Below are positions 36,535 through 53,142 of a stretch of 64,000 nt of DNA, piece by piece. The stretch covers positions 3,596,001 through 3,660,000 of the forward strand of contig NZ_AP022565.1 in assembly GCF_010727325.1 (NCBI RefSeq). Reading direction: 5' to 3'. Within the stretch, counting starts at the first letter, position 1; each line of letters begins with the position of its first letter. Below the pieces are notes generated by a model. That model worked only from the letters and a program-made list of their open reading frames with translations. It ran no database searches and was not told the origin of the DNA. The stretch is from Mycolicibacterium alvei. GTDB taxonomy: Bacteria; Actinomycetota; Actinomycetes; Mycobacteriales; Mycobacteriaceae. Made by a program: the position numbers and the translations under genes.

Positions 36535-37431
36535 TCAATCCCTGTCGGCCAGCGTGACCTCCACGCCGCCGACCAGATCGGTGGTCAGGTTGTAGATGAA
36601 GGCCCCGATGGTCGCCAACGCGCACAGCACAACGATGTTCACCAGGCCGACCAGCGCCGACCCGCCGAAGATTGTTCCGCTGGAGACCAATTCGCCTCCC
36701 GATGCGCCGCTGGCGCTGGTCAGGAGGTCACCGACGTTGCTGTTGAGCTTGCTCCACACACCCATGGCGCCGAGGACGAGATAGAGGAATGCCACCGCGA
36801 TCATCCACACGAAGAACAGCACCACCGACAGCACCAGTGAGACCTTGAGCACAGTCCACGGGTCGACCCGGCGGATCTGCATGCTGGCCCGGACCGGGCC
36901 CTGATGCGTACCCCGGTTGGCTACCTGGATCCGGGTGGTCGGGCTGTTGCTCGAGCTTCGGGCCGCCGACGCCTCAGAAGCGGTCTTACGTTGCGGGGTA
37001 CGCGGGGACGGCCCGGACAGGTCCGGGATCTCGCTCGCATAGGCCTCGGGCCGCACCGGTTCGTTGCGGGTGGCCGACGGGGCGGGCGTGGCCGGGCGCG
37101 CCGGCCGGGCCGACTGCTCGGTGTCCTTCGTCTCTGTGCCGGCGACGAAGCGCTGCAACCGGGCTTCCACGCCGGGGGAGTGGGCGGCCGGGCGGGCACC
37201 TTCTTCGCGCGTCTCGGTTCCCGGCGGCGGCGAGGTGCGGGCGGTGCCCCGCTGCCACGGTGGCGCCTCACCGGTCTCGGTGATCTGACCGCCGGAAGCG
37301 CGGGCCTGCGCCCCCGCCGCTTTGCCGGCGGCGGGTTTCGTCTCGGGCCCTGCGGCCCCGGTACCTGAGCCGTTGGAACTGCCGGGCCGATCGCCCGATC
37401 GCGGGTGCCCCGGCTCGTTCGGTGAACTCAC
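36535..37431 (-). CDS. DUF3566 membrane protein (Rv0007-like)
   Basis: 298 aa from GTG 37431 with AGGAG about 9 nt upstream. Residues ~1-180 are disordered and rich in Pro/Ala/Ser/Thr/Glu, with several Thr that could be kinase targets. The C-terminal DUF3566 domain has two membrane helices: [20 protein letters not shown] and [20 protein letters not shown]. Conserved directly downstream of gyrA (Rv0007). Role unknown. Confidence 0.88.
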   Translation of the reverse strand: MSSPNEPGHPRSGDRPGSSNGSGTGAAGPETKPAAGKAAGAQARASGGQITETGEAPPWQRGTARTSPPPGTETREEGARPAAHSPGVEARLQRFVAGTETKDTEQSARPARPATPAPSATRNEPVRPEAYASEIPDLSGPSPRTPQRKTASEASAARSSSNSPTTRIQVANRGTHQGPVRASMQIRRVDPWTVLKVSLVLSVVLFFVWMIAVAFLYLVLGAMGVWSKLNSNVGDLLTSASGASGGELVSSGTIFGGSALVGLVNIVVLCALATIGAFIYNLTTDLVGGVEVTLADRD

Positions 37432-37483
37432 CTAACAGCTCCTTAGCTCAGGCCGGGGTCCGGGTTGGGCCTCGGCACCAGCG

Positions 37484-39988
<2,505 letters not shown>

Positions 39989-40024
39989 GTGATCCTCGGT
40001 GGTTGATCTAGCCGGTGGATATCG

Positions 40025-42097
<2,073 letters not shown>

Positions 42098-42256
42098 TCA
42101 CAGTCTACCGGTCGAGGCGGACAGGGCCGACTCTGTAGCGGCGTTTTCACCTACCTAACCGCGCCGTGCGCGGAATTTCTCGGGCACCGGAGCCTCCGGA
42201 CGCTTCAGGAGATGGCTTTCGGCCGTCTCGGAGCTCTCAGCGCAGTGTCGCCGCGT

Positions 42257-42853
42257 CTAGCCGTAGGTGTCGCGGGGACCGCGTCCCCCCGGCACGTTGT
42301 ACTTGCCTTTTCGCCACGACGGGCCCACCGGGCCCACGATCTTCAACGAGGTCACCACCCCGTCGCCGACGGCCGCTGCGATCTTGGCCAGCAGCTGGGA
42401 CTGCACCATTCGAAGCTGGGTGGCCCACGCCGTGGACTCCGCGGAGACGGTCAGCACGCCCTCGTTCAGGGCGGTGGGATTGGCATGGTCGGCGATCTGG
42501 TCCCCGACCACGGCCCGCCACCGACCGAACACCGAACCTTCTGCGACTTTCGAGGACCAACCCCGCACCTTGGCCAGGTCCTGCGTGACCGAGCCGAACA
42601 GTTGTGGATCACGGGCATCGGGACCCGGACCTGACCAGCTGCGACGACGACCGGTATTTCCCCCGGCGCGCCGCACCGGCGCCCGGCGTCCCCGACCGAC
42701 GTCCTTGCCTTGGCTGCGTGCGGCGCCTCGAGCCTCTTCGAGGGTCCGCCGCACCAGATCCATACCGCGCATGCGCGTGAGGTCCTCGGGCGGGACCGCG
42801 GGCGTTGGGTCACCCGGTACCGGGTCTGGGGACTCGGCGGGCTTGTCCGTCAT
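42257..42853 (-). CDS. dciA: DciA-like replicative helicase loader protein (DUF721)
   Basis: 198 aa from ATG 42853, overlapping the recF stop as ATGA. The N-terminal half is basic and disordered; the C-terminal ~110 residues are the DciA/DUF721 domain ([20 protein letters not shown], then [20 protein letters not shown]). DciA loads or activates DnaB helicase in bacteria that lack DnaC. M. tuberculosis Rv0004 (187 aa) is its homologue in the same place. Confidence 0.9.
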   Translation of the reverse strand: MTDKPAESPDPVPGDPTPAVPPEDLTRMRGMDLVRRTLEEARGAARSQGKDVGRGRRAPVRRAGGNTGRRRSWSGPGPDARDPQLFGSVTQDLAKVRGWSSKVAEGSVFGRWRAVVGDQIADHANPTALNEGVLTVSAESTAWATQLRMVQSQLLAKIAAAVGDGVVTSLKIVGPVGPSWRKGKYNVPGGRGPRDTYG

Positions 42854-44004
42854 GACTGCACCATCGATATCCGGCCCTGATCCCCTTCGGTCATCCTGAT
42901 CTCGACGCGGTTGACCGCCCAGTCCTGCGGGATGTCCTCTCCGACCGCCGCGGTGACCAGAACCTGTTCGGCCTCGCCGGCCACCGCCGCCAAGGCTTGG
43001 CGGCGTGCGGTGTCCAACTCGGCGAAGACGTCGTCGAGCAGCAAGACCGGATCTACCCCGTCCGACCGCAGCAATTCGTAGGCGCCGAGCCGCAGCGCCA
43101 GCGCCATCGACCACGATTCACCATGGCTGGCAAAACCTTTCGCCGGTTGATCACCCAGCCACAGCTCGAGATCGTCGCGATGCGGGCCGACCAGACAGAC
43201 CCCGCGATCCAACTCCGCGTCACGACGACGGCTCAGCGCGTCCAGTAGCGCCGCCTCATAGAACTCGACGGACTCGAGTCCGGAAGCGTTCGCGATGGCC
43301 TCCACACCCGAGCGGTACCGGATCGCCGCGGGCCGGCTGGAAGGCGCCAACAATTGATAGGCCTTCTGCACCTCGGGATGCAGTTGCTCGACCAGGGCGA
43401 TGCGCGCGGCGATCAGTGCCGCACCGTGCGCGGCGAGGTGACCATCCCACACATCGAGGGTGTCCAGCGCGCTGCGATCGCCCCGATAGCGTGCTCCCGC
43501 AGCGGTTTTCAACAGGGCGGTGCGTTGACGGACCACCTTGTCGTAGTCGGCCCGGATACCGGCGATGGCTGGTCGACGGGTGGTGGCCAACTCGTCGAGA
43601 TAGCGGCGCCGCTCGCCTGGATCGCCACGCACCAGTGCGAGGTCCTCCGGACTGAACAACACCGCGCGCAGGACCCCGAGAATTTCGCGGGGGGACCTCA
43701 CCGGTGACCGGTTCAGCCGGGCCTTGTTCGCCCGGCCATTCGTGATCTCGAGGTCCACCGCCAGCTCGCGACCCTCGTTGACCACGATGCTCGAGACGAT
43801 CGCCCGTTGCTCGCCGGCCCGGATCAGGGGCGCGTCAGAAGCCACCCGATGGGACCCGAGTGTGGCGCAATACCACAGTGCCTCAACGAGATTCGTTTTA
43901 CCGAAACCATTCGGGCCGACAAATACGGTCCGCCCGGGCTCCAGCTCGAGCTCGACCTGTGCCCAGGACCGGTAGTCGGTCAGCCCCAGGTGGCGGACAT
44001 ACAT
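42850..44004 (-). CDS. recF: RecF, DNA repair/recombination SMC-like ATPase
   Basis: 384 aa. Walker A is [14 protein letters not shown]; the signature motif [17 protein letters not shown] and Walker [12 protein letters not shown] follow. RecF loads RecA at gaps with RecO/RecR. It lies 11 nt after gnd and is coupled to dciA. Confidence 0.97.
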   Translation of the reverse strand: MYVRHLGLTDYRSWAQVELELEPGRTVFVGPNGFGKTNLVEALWYCATLGSHRVASDAPLIRAGEQRAIVSSIVVNEGRELAVDLEITNGRANKARLNRSPVRSPREILGVLRAVLFSPEDLALVRGDPGERRRYLDELATTRRPAIAGIRADYDKVVRQRTALLKTAAGARYRGDRSALDTLDVWDGHLAAHGAALIAARIALVEQLHPEVQKAYQLLAPSSRPAAIRYRSGVEAIANASGLESVEFYEAALLDALSRRRDAELDRGVCLVGPHRDDLELWLGDQPAKGFASHGESWSMALALRLGAYELLRSDGVDPVLLLDDVFAELDTARRQALAAVAGEAEQVLVTAAVGEDIPQDWAVNRVEIRMTEGDQGRISMVQS

Positions 44005-44015
44005 CGAAACCCCAC

Positions 44016-44909
44016 CTATCCGGACTCACTGATCCGGTGCACCGCGTGCCCACCGAACTGATTGCGCAGCGCCGACACTGCTTTCATGGTGGGGGAGTCC
44101 TCTTGCCTGGAGGCGAACCGGGCGAACAACGACGCGGCGATCACCGGCATCGGAACCCGGTGACTGATCGCCTCTTCCACGGTCCAGCGGCCTTCCCCGG
44201 AGTCCTCGGTATACCCGCTGATCGCGGCGAATCCGGGGTCTTCCTTGAGCGCCTTGGCCAGCAGCTGCTGCAGCCACGACCGGACCACGGTGCCGTTGGT
44301 CCAGGCCTGGATCACCGCCTGGGGATCGGAGATCAGTTCCTCGGCGGACAGCAGCTCGTATCCCTCGGCGTAGGCGTGCATCAGGCCGTATTCGATCCCG
44401 TTGTGCACCATCTTGGCGTAATGACCGGCACCGACCGGACCGGCGTGGACGAATCCATCGGCCGCATCACCCTCGGGTCGCAGGGTGTCGAAGATCGGCA
44501 TGGCTCGAGCCACGTCGGCGTCACTGCCACCGACCATCAGCCCGTACCCTTCGTTCAGCCCCCAGACGCCGCCCGACACCCCGGCGTCGATGAAGGTGAT
44601 TCCCTTGTCTCCCAATAACTTCGCATGTGGTCCGTCCTCGGTGTACCGCGAGTTGCCTCCGTCGATCACCAGATCGCCTGAACCGAGCACATCGGCGAGG
44701 GCGACGATCGTGGTGTGCGTCACCGTTCCCGACGGCACCATGACCCACACCACCCGCGGCGCCTCGAGGGCACCCGCCAGATCAGCGAGGCTGGCCACAT
44801 CGCTGACTTCGGGACGAGGGTCATAGCCCACGACTTCGTGGCCACCCCCGCGCAGGCGCTCGCGCATGTTGAAGCCCATCTTGCCCAGGCCGACCAACCC
44901 GAGTTGCAT
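44016..44909 (-). CDS. gnd: 6-phosphogluconate dehydrogenase, short (GndA-type)
   Basis: 297 aa, the short NAD-preferring class. The Rossmann motif is [20 protein letters not shown]; substrate motifs are [29 protein letters not shown] and [16 protein letters not shown] with the catalytic Lys. It oxidises 6-phosphogluconate to ribulose-5-phosphate and CO2. The insertion between dnaN and recF is found in M. smegmatis and relatives but not in M. tuberculosis. Confidence 0.93.
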   Translation of the reverse strand: MQLGLVGLGKMGFNMRERLRGGGHEVVGYDPRPEVSDVASLADLAGALEAPRVVWVMVPSGTVTHTTIVALADVLGSGDLVIDGGNSRYTEDGPHAKLLGDKGITFIDAGVSGGVWGLNEGYGLMVGGSDADVARAMPIFDTLRPEGDAADGFVHAGPVGAGHYAKMVHNGIEYGLMHAYAEGYELLSAEELISDPQAVIQAWTNGTVVRSWLQQLLAKALKEDPGFAAISGYTEDSGEGRWTVEEAISHRVPMPVIAASLFARFASRQEDSPTMKAVSALRNQFGGHAVHRISESG

Positions 44910-44934
44910 GTGCGCCCTTTCTCGACCGGGCCGG

Positions 44935-46125
44935 TCAGCCGGGAAGGCGAACCGGCATCAACAGATAGACATAATCGGTCTTGGCGGCCGGGAACGGACC
45001 CGAACCACCGGTGCCACCATCCTCGCCCGTGGGGCGCAACACGGCAGGGCGACTCGGCGTGGTGAAGCCGAACGTCACGCGGTCGGAATGCAGGGAGCTC
45101 AACCCGTCGGTGAGGTAAGTCGGGTTGAACGCGATGGTCAGGGGTTCGCCGGCGAACTCCACCGGCAGATCCTCTTCGGCACGCCCCACATCGTCGGCGC
45201 CGGCCGAAAGACGCAGCACATCCTCGCCGAACTCCATCCGGATCTGTGCTCCGCGGTCAGCCACGAGCGCCACGCGCTTGATCGCCTCGGTGAGCTCGGC
45301 CACGCCGATCGTCGCCACCGCGGTGTGCTCGCTCGGCAGCAGCTGACGGAACTTCGGGAACTCCGCATCCAGCAGGCGGGTGGTGCTGCGCTTGCCGTTA
45401 CTGCGGATACCGAGCAGGCCGTCCTTGCCGACCGACTCCCCGGAGCCCAGCGACAGGTGCACCTGGTTGCCGTCGGTGCCGGCCTTGGCCGCCTCGGCCA
45501 GTGTCTTCGCCGGGACCAGCACGGCGGCCTCGATATCGGTGGCACCGGTTTCCCAGGTCAGTTCACGCACGGCCAGCCGGAACCGGTCGGTGGCCGCCAA
45601 AACCACTGATTCACCGGAAATCTCGACGCGGATGCCGGTCAGCATCGGCAGGGTGTCGTCCCGGCCGGCAGCCACGGCGACCTGCCCGATCGCCTCGGCG
45701 AACAGATCCGAGGACACCACGCCGGTCTCTTCGGGCAGGGTCGGGAGCGCCGGATAGTCCTCGACCGCCAAAGTCGGCAGCGAGAACCGGGCGCTGCCAC
45801 AGGTCAAGGCCACGCGGGTGCCTTCGACGCTGAGCTCCACCGGCTTGGCCGGCAATGCCTTGGTGATGTCGGACAGCAACCGCCCAGATACCAAAACGCT
45901 TCCAGAAGAAGCGATTTCAGCGCTGACACGGACCTCGGCGGAAACTTCGTAGTCGAAGCCGGAGATCGTCAGACCATCGTCGGTGCCGGTCAGCAGCACC
46001 CCGGCCAGGACCGGGATGGCGGGCCGGGTCGGCAGATTGCGGGCCACCCAGGCCACCGCGTCCGCGAAGTCCTCACGCACCACGCGGAACTTCAAGTCGG
46101 TCAGCCCAGCCGTCGTCGTCGCCAC
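44935..46125 (-). CDS. dnaN: DNA polymerase III beta sliding clamp
   Basis: 396 aa from GTG 46125, preceded by AAGGGGC at ~10 nt; the longer ORF from 46212 begins inside the origin and is not supported. Three clamp domains are recognisable, for example [14 protein letters not shown] and [13 protein letters not shown], and the terminal MPVRLPG. It rings DNA and tethers DnaE1. Transcribed away from the oriC region. Confidence 0.97.
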   Translation of the reverse strand: MATTTAGLTDLKFRVVREDFADAVAWVARNLPTRPAIPVLAGVLLTGTDDGLTISGFDYEVSAEVRVSAEIASSGSVLVSGRLLSDITKALPAKPVELSVEGTRVALTCGSARFSLPTLAVEDYPALPTLPEETGVVSSDLFAEAIGQVAVAAGRDDTLPMLTGIRVEISGESVVLAATDRFRLAVRELTWETGATDIEAAVLVPAKTLAEAAKAGTDGNQVHLSLGSGESVGKDGLLGIRSNGKRSTTRLLDAEFPKFRQLLPSEHTAVATIGVAELTEAIKRVALVADRGAQIRMEFGEDVLRLSAGADDVGRAEEDLPVEFAGEPLTIAFNPTYLTDGLSSLHSDRVTFGFTTPSRPAVLRPTGEDGGTGGSGPFPAAKTDYVYLLMPVRLPG

Positions 46126-46744
46126 GTGCGTTGCGCCCCTTCGATGATCCCCATAACAAGCTCTACCAGCATCTTCCCAGAACACCGCCGTCAGCATCAC
46201 GCCGAATGACAAAGCTGGAAACCGCTGTCGATGAACACCGTAGAGCTTTCCGCATCAACTTGAAAGCTAATCGACCGGGGTGACACGAGACGTGCCTGGG
46301 CTGCTCGAGCCCGCACGGGTGGACGGTTTCGTCCGGTGTCCCCAGGACTGTCTTCTAGAAAGAATTCTTAGAAGATATTTGAGTAACAGTATTAGGCACT
46401 GTGAAAACTGGGGATGAAGGGGTGTTTTCCCAGTACCCCATGTGTGTCGGAATGTGAGTGGGCTGTGGAGACCGGTGTGCGGATCGGCTCTGGGGTGTGG
46501 ACAGATGACATCGTGTGGATGATTTTGTCATTCATTCCTGGTTTGCGCGCAGGTTGTACACAGCACTGTCCACAGCGATCGGCTGTGACAAGGGATGTGT
46601 TCCGGGGCGAAAGTGGTCGCAGATTTTCCCTCGGAACGGTCCTGAAGAGTCCACGATGTGAGACAGAGAAGACGCCCGGAGCGCAGGATCGACCGCCGGC
46701 ACCCGGTGCTCGAGCACCGATCCGGACAGGATTTGAGGGACGGT
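46126..46744. other. oriC: oriC, dnaA-dnaN intergenic region
   Basis: 619 nt hold DnaA-box-like 9-mers: TTGTACACA (46554) and CTGTCCACA (46566) on the plus strand; on the minus strand CTGTCCACA (46496-46504), TCATCCACA (46514-46522) and GTCTCCACA (46464-46472). The consensus in mycobacteria is TTGTCCACA. A low-GC cluster at 46350-46400, with the palindromic arms TCTTCTA (46351) and TAGAAGA (46369), is a probable unwinding element. The location matches mycobacterial oriC. Confidence 0.88.
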
Positions 46745-48271
46745 TCAGCGCTTGGCGCGCTGACGAATCCGGGTGGTGAGTTCCTTGACGTGGTCGAAAA
46801 CCTCACGTCGCTCGGCCATCTCGCCGCGGATCTTCTTCTCCGCGTACATGACCGTGGTGTGATCACGCCCGAAGGCCTGGCCGATCTTGGGCAGGGACAG
46901 ATCGGTGAGCTCACGGCACAGATACATGGCGATCTGTCGTGACTGCGCGAGTGCGCGGGTCTTGCCGGGCCCACGCAGTTCCTCGACTGTGGTCTCGAAG
47001 TATTCGGCAGTGGCCGCCATGATCGCGGCGGTACTGATCTGCATGGTGGTGGCGTCGGCGATCAGATCGCGCAACACCACTTCGGCCAGAGACTTGTCGA
47101 TCCGGGTCTTGTTGAGCGAAGCGAAGGCGGTGACGCGGATGAGCGCACCTTCGAGCTCGCGGATATTGCGTTCGATGCTGCTGGCGATGAGCTCGAGCAC
47201 GTCATCGGGCACATCGAGACGGTCCATCTGCGCCTTCTTACGAAGGATCGCGATGCGGGTCTCGAGCTCGGGTGGCTGCACATCGGTGATCAGCCCCCAC
47301 TCGAAGCGGGTGCGCAGCCGGTCCTCGAGGGTGGCCAGCTGCTTGGGCGGGCGGTCCGAGGAGATGACGATCTGCTTGTTCGCGTTGTGCAGGGTGTTGA
47401 AGGTGTGGAAGAACTCCTCCTGGATACCTTCCTTCCCCTCGATGAACTGGATGTCATCGACCAGCAGGATGTCGATGTCGCGATAACTGCGCTTGAACGA
47501 GGCCTTGCGGTCGTCGCGCAGCGAGTTGATGAAGTCGTTCGTGAATTCCTCGGTGGAGACGTACTTGACCCGCATCCCGGGGAAGAGACGTTGTGCGTAG
47601 TTTCCGGCCGCGTGCAGCAGATGCGTCTTGCCCAGGCCGGATTCGCCCCAGATGAACAACGGGTTGTAGGCCCGTGCCGGCGCTTCGGCGATGGCCAGGG
47701 TGGCGGCATGGGCGAAACGGTTGGACGCACCGATGACGAAGGTGTCGAAGGTGTAGCGCCGGTTGAGATTGACGGCGTTGTCGTCACTGACCGTGGAATC
47801 ACGCTGCGGGCTGCTGAAGTAGGTCGGCCAGGCCTCCTCGGCGCTGGCCTTGGCGGCGCTGTCGTCGTCGATCTCGTCGTTGTCGTCGGCCGGGGTCGCG
47901 GTGATGGTGCGTGGCTGTCCGTCAGCGGTGGACCCGGAATCAGCCGCAGCCGCGGGGGAGTCCTCGGAGTCCTCGGGTGGAGTGGCGATACGGACGCCCA
48001 ACTCGACCCGCTGACCCAGCTTGCGGCTGAGTGCATTGATGATCGGCTCGCGAAGGTGCCGTTCGATCTCGTTCTGGACGAAGGGCGTGGGCACGGAGAG
48101 CAGAGCAAACCCCTCGGCGATGACGAGGGGTTTCACCAGCTTGAGCCAGGCTCTTTGCTGAGGTGTCAGTGGCGGAAGCGCGGGATCACCGTCTGCGGCC
48201 CGGTCGCCGTTGAGTTCGGCGACGACGCTGTTCCAGACGGCGACGAACGGTGGATCGGGGTCAGCTGACAA
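46745..48271 (-). CDS. dnaA: Chromosomal replication initiator DnaA
   Basis: 508 aa. Domain I (~1-90), a variable acidic linker with [12 protein letters not shown], then the AAA+ domain [18 protein letters not shown] (Walker A) and [16 protein letters not shown] (Walker B). Domain IV ends with the helix-turn-helix and the DnaA signature [14 protein letters not shown]. It binds oriC and unwinds it in the ATP form. The divergent rpmH lies 511 nt away. Confidence 0.98.
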   Translation of the reverse strand: MSADPDPPFVAVWNSVVAELNGDRAADGDPALPPLTPQQRAWLKLVKPLVIAEGFALLSVPTPFVQNEIERHLREPIINALSRKLGQRVELGVRIATPPEDSEDSPAAAADSGSTADGQPRTITATPADDNDEIDDDSAAKASAEEAWPTYFSSPQRDSTVSDDNAVNLNRRYTFDTFVIGASNRFAHAATLAIAEAPARAYNPLFIWGESGLGKTHLLHAAGNYAQRLFPGMRVKYVSTEEFTNDFINSLRDDRKASFKRSYRDIDILLVDDIQFIEGKEGIQEEFFHTFNTLHNANKQIVISSDRPPKQLATLEDRLRTRFEWGLITDVQPPELETRIAILRKKAQMDRLDVPDDVLELIASSIERNIRELEGALIRVTAFASLNKTRIDKSLAEVVLRDLIADATTMQISTAAIMAATAEYFETTVEELRGPGKTRALAQSRQIAMYLCRELTDLSLPKIGQAFGRDHTTVMYAEKKIRGEMAERREVFDHVKELTTRIRQRAKR

Positions 48272-48782
48272 CGACTGTTCCCCCTTTGAGGTGACTTCCA
48301 GGTGGACCCGGTGACTGACAAAAAGAACGATGACGAACTGTCCACATATTTATCCACAGCTTGTGGAGAAAGAACAGTCGTCGTCGCTCTGTTGTCTGTT
48401 GTGAGAGCGTCGTGGTCGGCTTCGTCACATGCCGCGCCGGTGCGCCCCGCCGCGATCTCTCACGTTATTTTTCCGGGCCGGTCCAGGCTCGGAACGGCAT
48501 TGCCAGAAGCTAACAGTTTTCTCTCGATGTGCCAACAGTTCTGCAACATCGGATACTGGGCAGGTAGGCGGGTCGACGCAGGTTTGACCGAGGGAAATCT
48601 CATCAGTACCCTCGAGCAGTCGCCCGCACGTGGCGATACGGCTGCGCCCGGGAGGTTCCGGAGAACGCGCCGGTTAGTGAAGCACGACGGACGAGCTTAA
48701 ACAGAGCTTGCACGGTAACCGCTTGCGACGGCACTTCGGTGCCGGTGGGAGCGGGTGCCAAACGGAACAAGGAGAGATTGCC
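48272..48782. promoter_or_regulatory. dnaA-rpmH intergenic region with DnaA boxes
   Basis: Divergent promoters for dnaA and for the rpmH-rnpA-yidD-yidC operon lie here. DnaA-box matches sit near the dnaA start: CTGTCCACA (48339-48347), TTATCCACA (48351-48359), and on the minus strand TTCTCCACA (48363-48371, one mismatch). They may mediate autoregulation of dnaA. An AT-richer stretch around 48465-48550 probably holds the rpmH promoter. Confidence 0.65.
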
Positions 48783-48926
48783 GTGGCCAAGGGCAAGCGG
48801 ACCTACCAGCCCAACAACCGCCGCCGTGCGCGCGTGCATGGGTTCCGGCTGCGGATGCGCACGCGCGCCGGCCGCGCCATCGTCGCCAACCGTCGTGGCA
48901 AGGGCCGTCGCGCACTTACTGCGTGA
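48783..48926 (+). CDS. rpmH: 50S ribosomal protein L34
   Basis: 47 aa, the same length as in M. tuberculosis. GTG 48783 follows AAGGAG with ~8 nt between. The sequence [20 protein letters not shown], then [20 protein letters not shown] is typical L34. It binds 23S rRNA. It leads the operon with rnpA. Confidence 0.97.
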   Translation: MAKGKRTYQPNNRRRARVHGFRLRMRTRAGRAIVANRRGKGRRALTA

Positions 48927-48957
48927 TACTTCGGCTTTCCGGCAGGATTTGACGCTG

Positions 48958-49314
48958 GTGCTTCCGGCTCGATACCGGATGAGGCGGTCCGCGGAGTTCA
49001 GTGCCACCGTCAGTCGTGGTGTGCGTGCGGTTCAACCCGATGTGGTTGTCCACGCGCTCCGCGACGGGATGGACGCATCCGGCCCACGGGTCGGTCTGAT
49101 CGTGTCCAAAGCCGTCGGGAACGCCGTGGAGCGTCATCGGGTGTCCCGGCGGCTGCGTCATGCTGCTCGCACCGTCATACCGCATCTGGACGCCACCGAC
49201 CTCGTGGTGATCCGGGCGCGCGCCGGCAGCAGTGGCGCACCGTCGGCGCGGTTGGAGAAGCAGTTGCAGCGCGCTTTCGAGCGTCTCGAGGCGCGGCGCA
49301 GGACGTCACCATGA
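48958..49314 (+). CDS. rnpA: RNase P protein component
   Basis: 118 aa from GTG 48958. The family motif is [20 protein letters not shown] and later [20 protein letters not shown] (RNR motif). It is the protein cofactor of RNase P, which processes tRNA 5' ends. The stop overlaps yidD as ATGA. Confidence 0.93.
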   Translation: MLPARYRMRRSAEFSATVSRGVRAVQPDVVVHALRDGMDASGPRVGLIVSKAVGNAVERHRVSRRLRHAARTVIPHLDATDLVVIRARAGSSGAPSARLEKQLQRAFERLEARRRTSP

Positions 49315-49667
49315 TCCGTAGGGCGGGTGCCGGTGTGGCCCGCGGCGTGATCTTCCTGATTCAGCTCTACCGCCACACCGTTTCTCCGCTCCGACTGCCC
49401 TCGTGCCGGTTCATGCCGACGTGCAGTCAGTACGCGGTCGACGCCCTCACCGAGTACGGCTTGTTCCGCGGTGCCTGGCTGACGTTGATCCGCCTGCTGA
49501 AATGCGGACCGTGGCACCCCGGGGGATGGGATCCCATCCCGGACCGGTGCCCTCACGATCACGAGTCCGTCAGTTCTGATGAGACCGTCTCTGGCGAGAT
49601 TACCGTCGCCGAAAACCTTGTTGGGGATACCCCAGCGAAGCGAGGGGAGAGCAAGTCGCGTGTTTAA
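49311..49667 (+). CDS. yidD: YidD, membrane protein insertion efficiency factor
   Basis: 118 aa (Rv3922c, 120 aa). The motif [22 protein letters not shown], with the three Cys of the DUF37 family, is complete, followed by [17 protein letters not shown]. It helps YidC insert membrane proteins. It overlaps rnpA and yidC by 4 and 8 nt. Confidence 0.94.
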   Translation: MIRRAGAGVARGVIFLIQLYRHTVSPLRLPSCRFMPTCSQYAVDALTEYGLFRGAWLTLIRLLKCGPWHPGGWDPIPDRCPHDHESVSSDETVSGEITVAENLVGDTPAKRGESKSRV

Positions 49668-50736
49668 TTGGTTCAGCCTGGACATCATCTATTACCCGGT
49701 GTCGGCGATCATGTGGGTTTGGTACAAGGCATTCGCCTTCCTCCTCGGCCCGGAAAACTTCTTCGCCTGGGCGCTGTCGGTGATGTTCCTGGTCTTCACC
49801 CTGCGCGCGATCCTCTACAAGCCGTTCGTCAAGCAGATCCGCACCACGCGGCAGATGCAGGAACTGCAGCCGCAGATCAAGGCACTGCAGAAGAAGTACG
49901 GCAAGGATCGCCAGCGCATGGCGCTGGAGATGCAGAAGCTGCAGCGCGAACACGGGTTCAACCCGATCCTGGGCTGTCTGCCGATGCTGGCGCAGGTGCC
50001 GGTGTTCCTTGGCCTGTACCACGTCTTGATGTCCTTCAACCGGACTCAGACCGGCATCGGCCGGTTGGGGTTGTCGGTGGAGGAGAACCGCAGCCTGGCG
50101 AACTACGTCTTCAGCGCGACCGACGTCGGCCACTTCCTGGACGCGAATCTGTTCGGTGCGCCGCTGGGCGCGACGATGATCCAGCAGCACGGACTCGAGG
50201 CGTTCACGAACTTCAACCGACTGTCGGTGGTCATAGTCGGCGTCCCGATCATGATCCTGGCCGGCATCGCCACGCACTTCAACAGCCGGGCCTCGGTGGC
50301 TCGCCAGAGTGTGGAGGCGGCGGCCAATCCGCAGACCGCGATGATGAACAAGCTCGCGCTCTATATCTTCCCGCTAGGTGTGGTGGTCGGCGGACCGTTC
50401 CTGCCCCTGGCCGTGATCATCTACTGGCTCGCCAACAACATCTGGACCTACGGCCAGCAGCACTACGTCTTCGGAAAGATCGAGCAGGAAGAAGAAGCCA
50501 AGAAGGTCGAGGCGATCGAGCGACGATCGGCGAACGCGCCGGCGCCCGGTGCGAAACCGAATCGCGTACGGAAGTCCGAACCCGCCAGCCCGGTCGAGAT
50601 CACTGAGTCGGCGGCGCAGGACGCGACGACGACGGAGCAGGACGACGAGCAGAAAGACACGGCGAGTGGATCGGGAGGGTCGAGTGTGAACCGCACGCCC
50701 AAGCCCGGTGCGCGCCCCAAGAAGCGGAAACGGTGA
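49660..50736 (+). CDS. yidC: YidC/Oxa1 membrane protein insertase
   Basis: 358 aa from GTG 49660, which reads [20 protein letters not shown]; the ribosome site GAGGGGAG lies ~10 nt upstream. Five membrane helices and the conserved [20 protein letters not shown] loop are visible; the tail is Lys/Arg-rich, as expected for a ribosome-binding end. It inserts membrane proteins alone or with SecYEG. Confidence 0.95.
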   Translation: MFNWFSLDIIYYPVSAIMWVWYKAFAFLLGPENFFAWALSVMFLVFTLRAILYKPFVKQIRTTRQMQELQPQIKALQKKYGKDRQRMALEMQKLQREHGFNPILGCLPMLAQVPVFLGLYHVLMSFNRTQTGIGRLGLSVEENRSLANYVFSATDVGHFLDANLFGAPLGATMIQQHGLEAFTNFNRLSVVIVGVPIMILAGIATHFNSRASVARQSVEAAANPQTAMMNKLALYIFPLGVVVGGPFLPLAVIIYWLANNIWTYGQQHYVFGKIEQEEEAKKVEAIERRSANAPAPGAKPNRVRKSEPASPVEITESAAQDATTTEQDDEQKDTASGSGGSSVNRTPKPGARPKKRKR

Positions 50737-50774
50737 CCAGTTCTCACGCTGGCTACAAGTAGGGAGAAGACGAT

Positions 50775-51317
50775 ATGACGGACGCACAGACGACCGAACC
50801 CGGCGCGGAGCTGGAGGAGGACACCCAGTCCGCACCCAAGAGCGAGGACGACCTCGAGGAGCGACTGGTCGCGGAAGGCGAGATCGCCGGCGACTACCTC
50901 GAGGAGCTGCTCGACCTGCTGGACTTCGATGGCGATATCGATCTGGATGTCGAGGGTGACCGTGCCGTGGTGAGCATCGACGGCGGCGGCGATCTGAGCA
51001 AGCTGGTGGGTCGCAAAGGTGAGGTACTGGACGCCCTCCAGGAGCTGACCCGGTTGGCGGTGCATCAGAAGACCGGTGAGCGCAGTCGGCTGATGCTGGA
51101 CATCGCGCGGTGGCGTCGCCGCCGCCGCGACGAACTCGCGGCACTGGGTGACAAGGTGGCCCGCCGCGTGTTGGAGTCGGGGGAGCGCGAGGAACTGGCT
51201 CCGATGACCCCGTTCGAGCGGAAGATCGTTCACGACGCGGTGGCGGCGGTCGATGGAGTCCGCAGCGAGAGCGAGGGCGTCGAGCCGTCGCGCCGCGTCG
51301 TCGTACTGCTTGGCTGA
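50775..51317 (+). CDS. khpB: KhpB/Jag, KH and R3H RNA-binding protein
   Basis: 180 aa (Rv3920c, 187 aa). An acidic N-terminus (Jag-like), a KH-II domain (DLSKLVGRKGEVLDALQELT) and an R3H domain (MTPFERKIVHDAVAAVDGVR) are in order. It binds small RNAs in other Gram-positive bacteria together with KhpA. A good ribosome site, GGGAGAAG, precedes ATG 50775. Confidence 0.92.
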   Translation: MTDAQTTEPGAELEEDTQSAPKSEDDLEERLVAEGEIAGDYLEELLDLLDFDGDIDLDVEGDRAVVSIDGGGDLSKLVGRKGEVLDALQELTRLAVHQKTGERSRLMLDIARWRRRRRDELAALGDKVARRVLESGEREELAPMTPFERKIVHDAVAAVDGVRSESEGVEPSRRVVVLLG

Positions 51318-51324
51318 GTTTTAG

Positions 51325-52092
<768 letters not shown>

Positions 52093-52094
52093 GG

Positions 52095-53081
52095 ATGGGT
52101 TCTGATCGGCGGGCAACCGCTGGCGCGGGTGGTACACCCGCCGTTTCACGTGAAACGGTTTCACGTGAAACATGGAAAAACAGCAGCAGCACCCCGTGGT
52201 CGACGGACGCCAGCATGGACACCCCGATTGCGGCCGAGGCGGAGCAGGCGACTCGAGTGCTGCACACCTCGCACGGGCAGCTTCCCCGGCCGGCGCGGCA
52301 ACGTGTGTTCACGATCGCCAACCAGAAGGGCGGGGTGGGCAAGACGACCACGGCGGTGAACGTCGCGGCGGCACTCGCGCTGCAGGGACTGCGGACGTTG
52401 GTGATCGACCTCGACCCGCAGGGCAACGCCAGCACGGCGTTGGGGATCGAACATCGCCCCGGCACCCCGTCCTCCTACGAGGTGCTCATTGGAGAGATCC
52501 CGGTGGAGGAAGCCCTTCAGCAGAGCCCGCACAGCAGCCGGCTGTTCTGCATTCCCGCGACGATCGACCTGGCCGGCGCCGAGATCGAGTTGGTCAGCAT
52601 GGTGGCCCGCGAAGGGCGGTTGCGGTCGGCGCTCGCGGCGCTGGCGAATCACAACTTCGACTACGTCTTCATCGACTGCCCGCCGTCTCTGGGGTTGCTC
52701 ACCATCAACGCTCTCGTGGCCGCGCCCGAGGTGCTGATCCCGATCCAGTGCGAGTACTACGCGCTGGAAGGGGTGGGGCAGCTGCTGCGCAACATCGAGA
52801 TGGTGAAGGCGCATCTCAACCCGGAGCTGTCGGTGTCCACCGTGATACTGACGATGTACGACGGGCGGACGAAGCTGGCCGATCAGGTCGCCGAGGATGT
52901 ACGGGAGCACTTCGGCGAGAAGGTGTTGCGCACGGTCATCCCGCGGAGCGTGAAGGTGTCGGAAGCCCCCGGGTACGGGATGACGATCCTCGATTACGAT
53001 CCGGGATCCCGCGGTGCGTTGAGTTACCTCGACGCCAGCCGCGAGATCGCAGAGCGCGGGGCACCGCCCCGCGCGCAGTAG
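52095..53081 (+). CDS. parA: ParA, chromosome partitioning ATPase (Soj)
   Basis: 328 aa from ATG 52095, which has AGGAG six nt upstream; ATG 52089 is possible. The N-terminal ~65 residues are variable and read VSRETVSRET across two parS sites. The deviant Walker A is ANQKGGVGKTTTAVN, then DLDPQGNASTALG and DYVFIDCPPSLGLLTINALV. It segregates the chromosome with ParB. It lies directly downstream of rsmG. Confidence 0.95.
   Translation: MGSDRRATAGAGGTPAVSRETVSRETWKNSSSTPWSTDASMDTPIAAEAEQATRVLHTSHGQLPRPARQRVFTIANQKGGVGKTTTAVNVAAALALQGLRTLVIDLDPQGNASTALGIEHRPGTPSSYEVLIGEIPVEEALQQSPHSSRLFCIPATIDLAGAEIELVSMVAREGRLRSALAALANHNFDYVFIDCPPSLGLLTINALVAAPEVLIPIQCEYYALEGVGQLLRNIEMVKAHLNPELSVSTVILTMYDGRTKLADQVAEDVREHFGEKVLRTVIPRSVKVSEAPGYGMTILDYDPGSRGALSYLDASREIAERGAPPRAQ
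52142..52172. promoter_or_regulatory. parS: Two abutting parS sites inside the parA 5' coding region
   Basis: CGTTTCACGTGAAACG (52142-52157) and GGTTTCACGTGAAACA (52157-52172) share one G. Both contain the parS core GTTTCACGTGAAAC and encode VSRET twice. With the site at 51377 this makes three parS within 800 bp. Confidence 0.95.
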
Positions 53082-53142
53082 GCGTCAGTAACCAACGGCC
53101 AGTAGACAGACAGCGGACGGCAGCGATGAGCAGGAGACGACC

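Noticed and set aside
46126..46212. N-terminal extension of dnaN to 46212
   Set aside because: It would place coding sequence in the origin, and the GTG at 46125 has a ribosome site and the normal DnaN N-terminus.
48272..48782. Second origin in the dnaA-rpmH gap
   Set aside because: It has DnaA boxes near dnaA but fewer and less spread than the dnaA-dnaN region, which is the established mycobacterial oriC; autoregulation is simpler.
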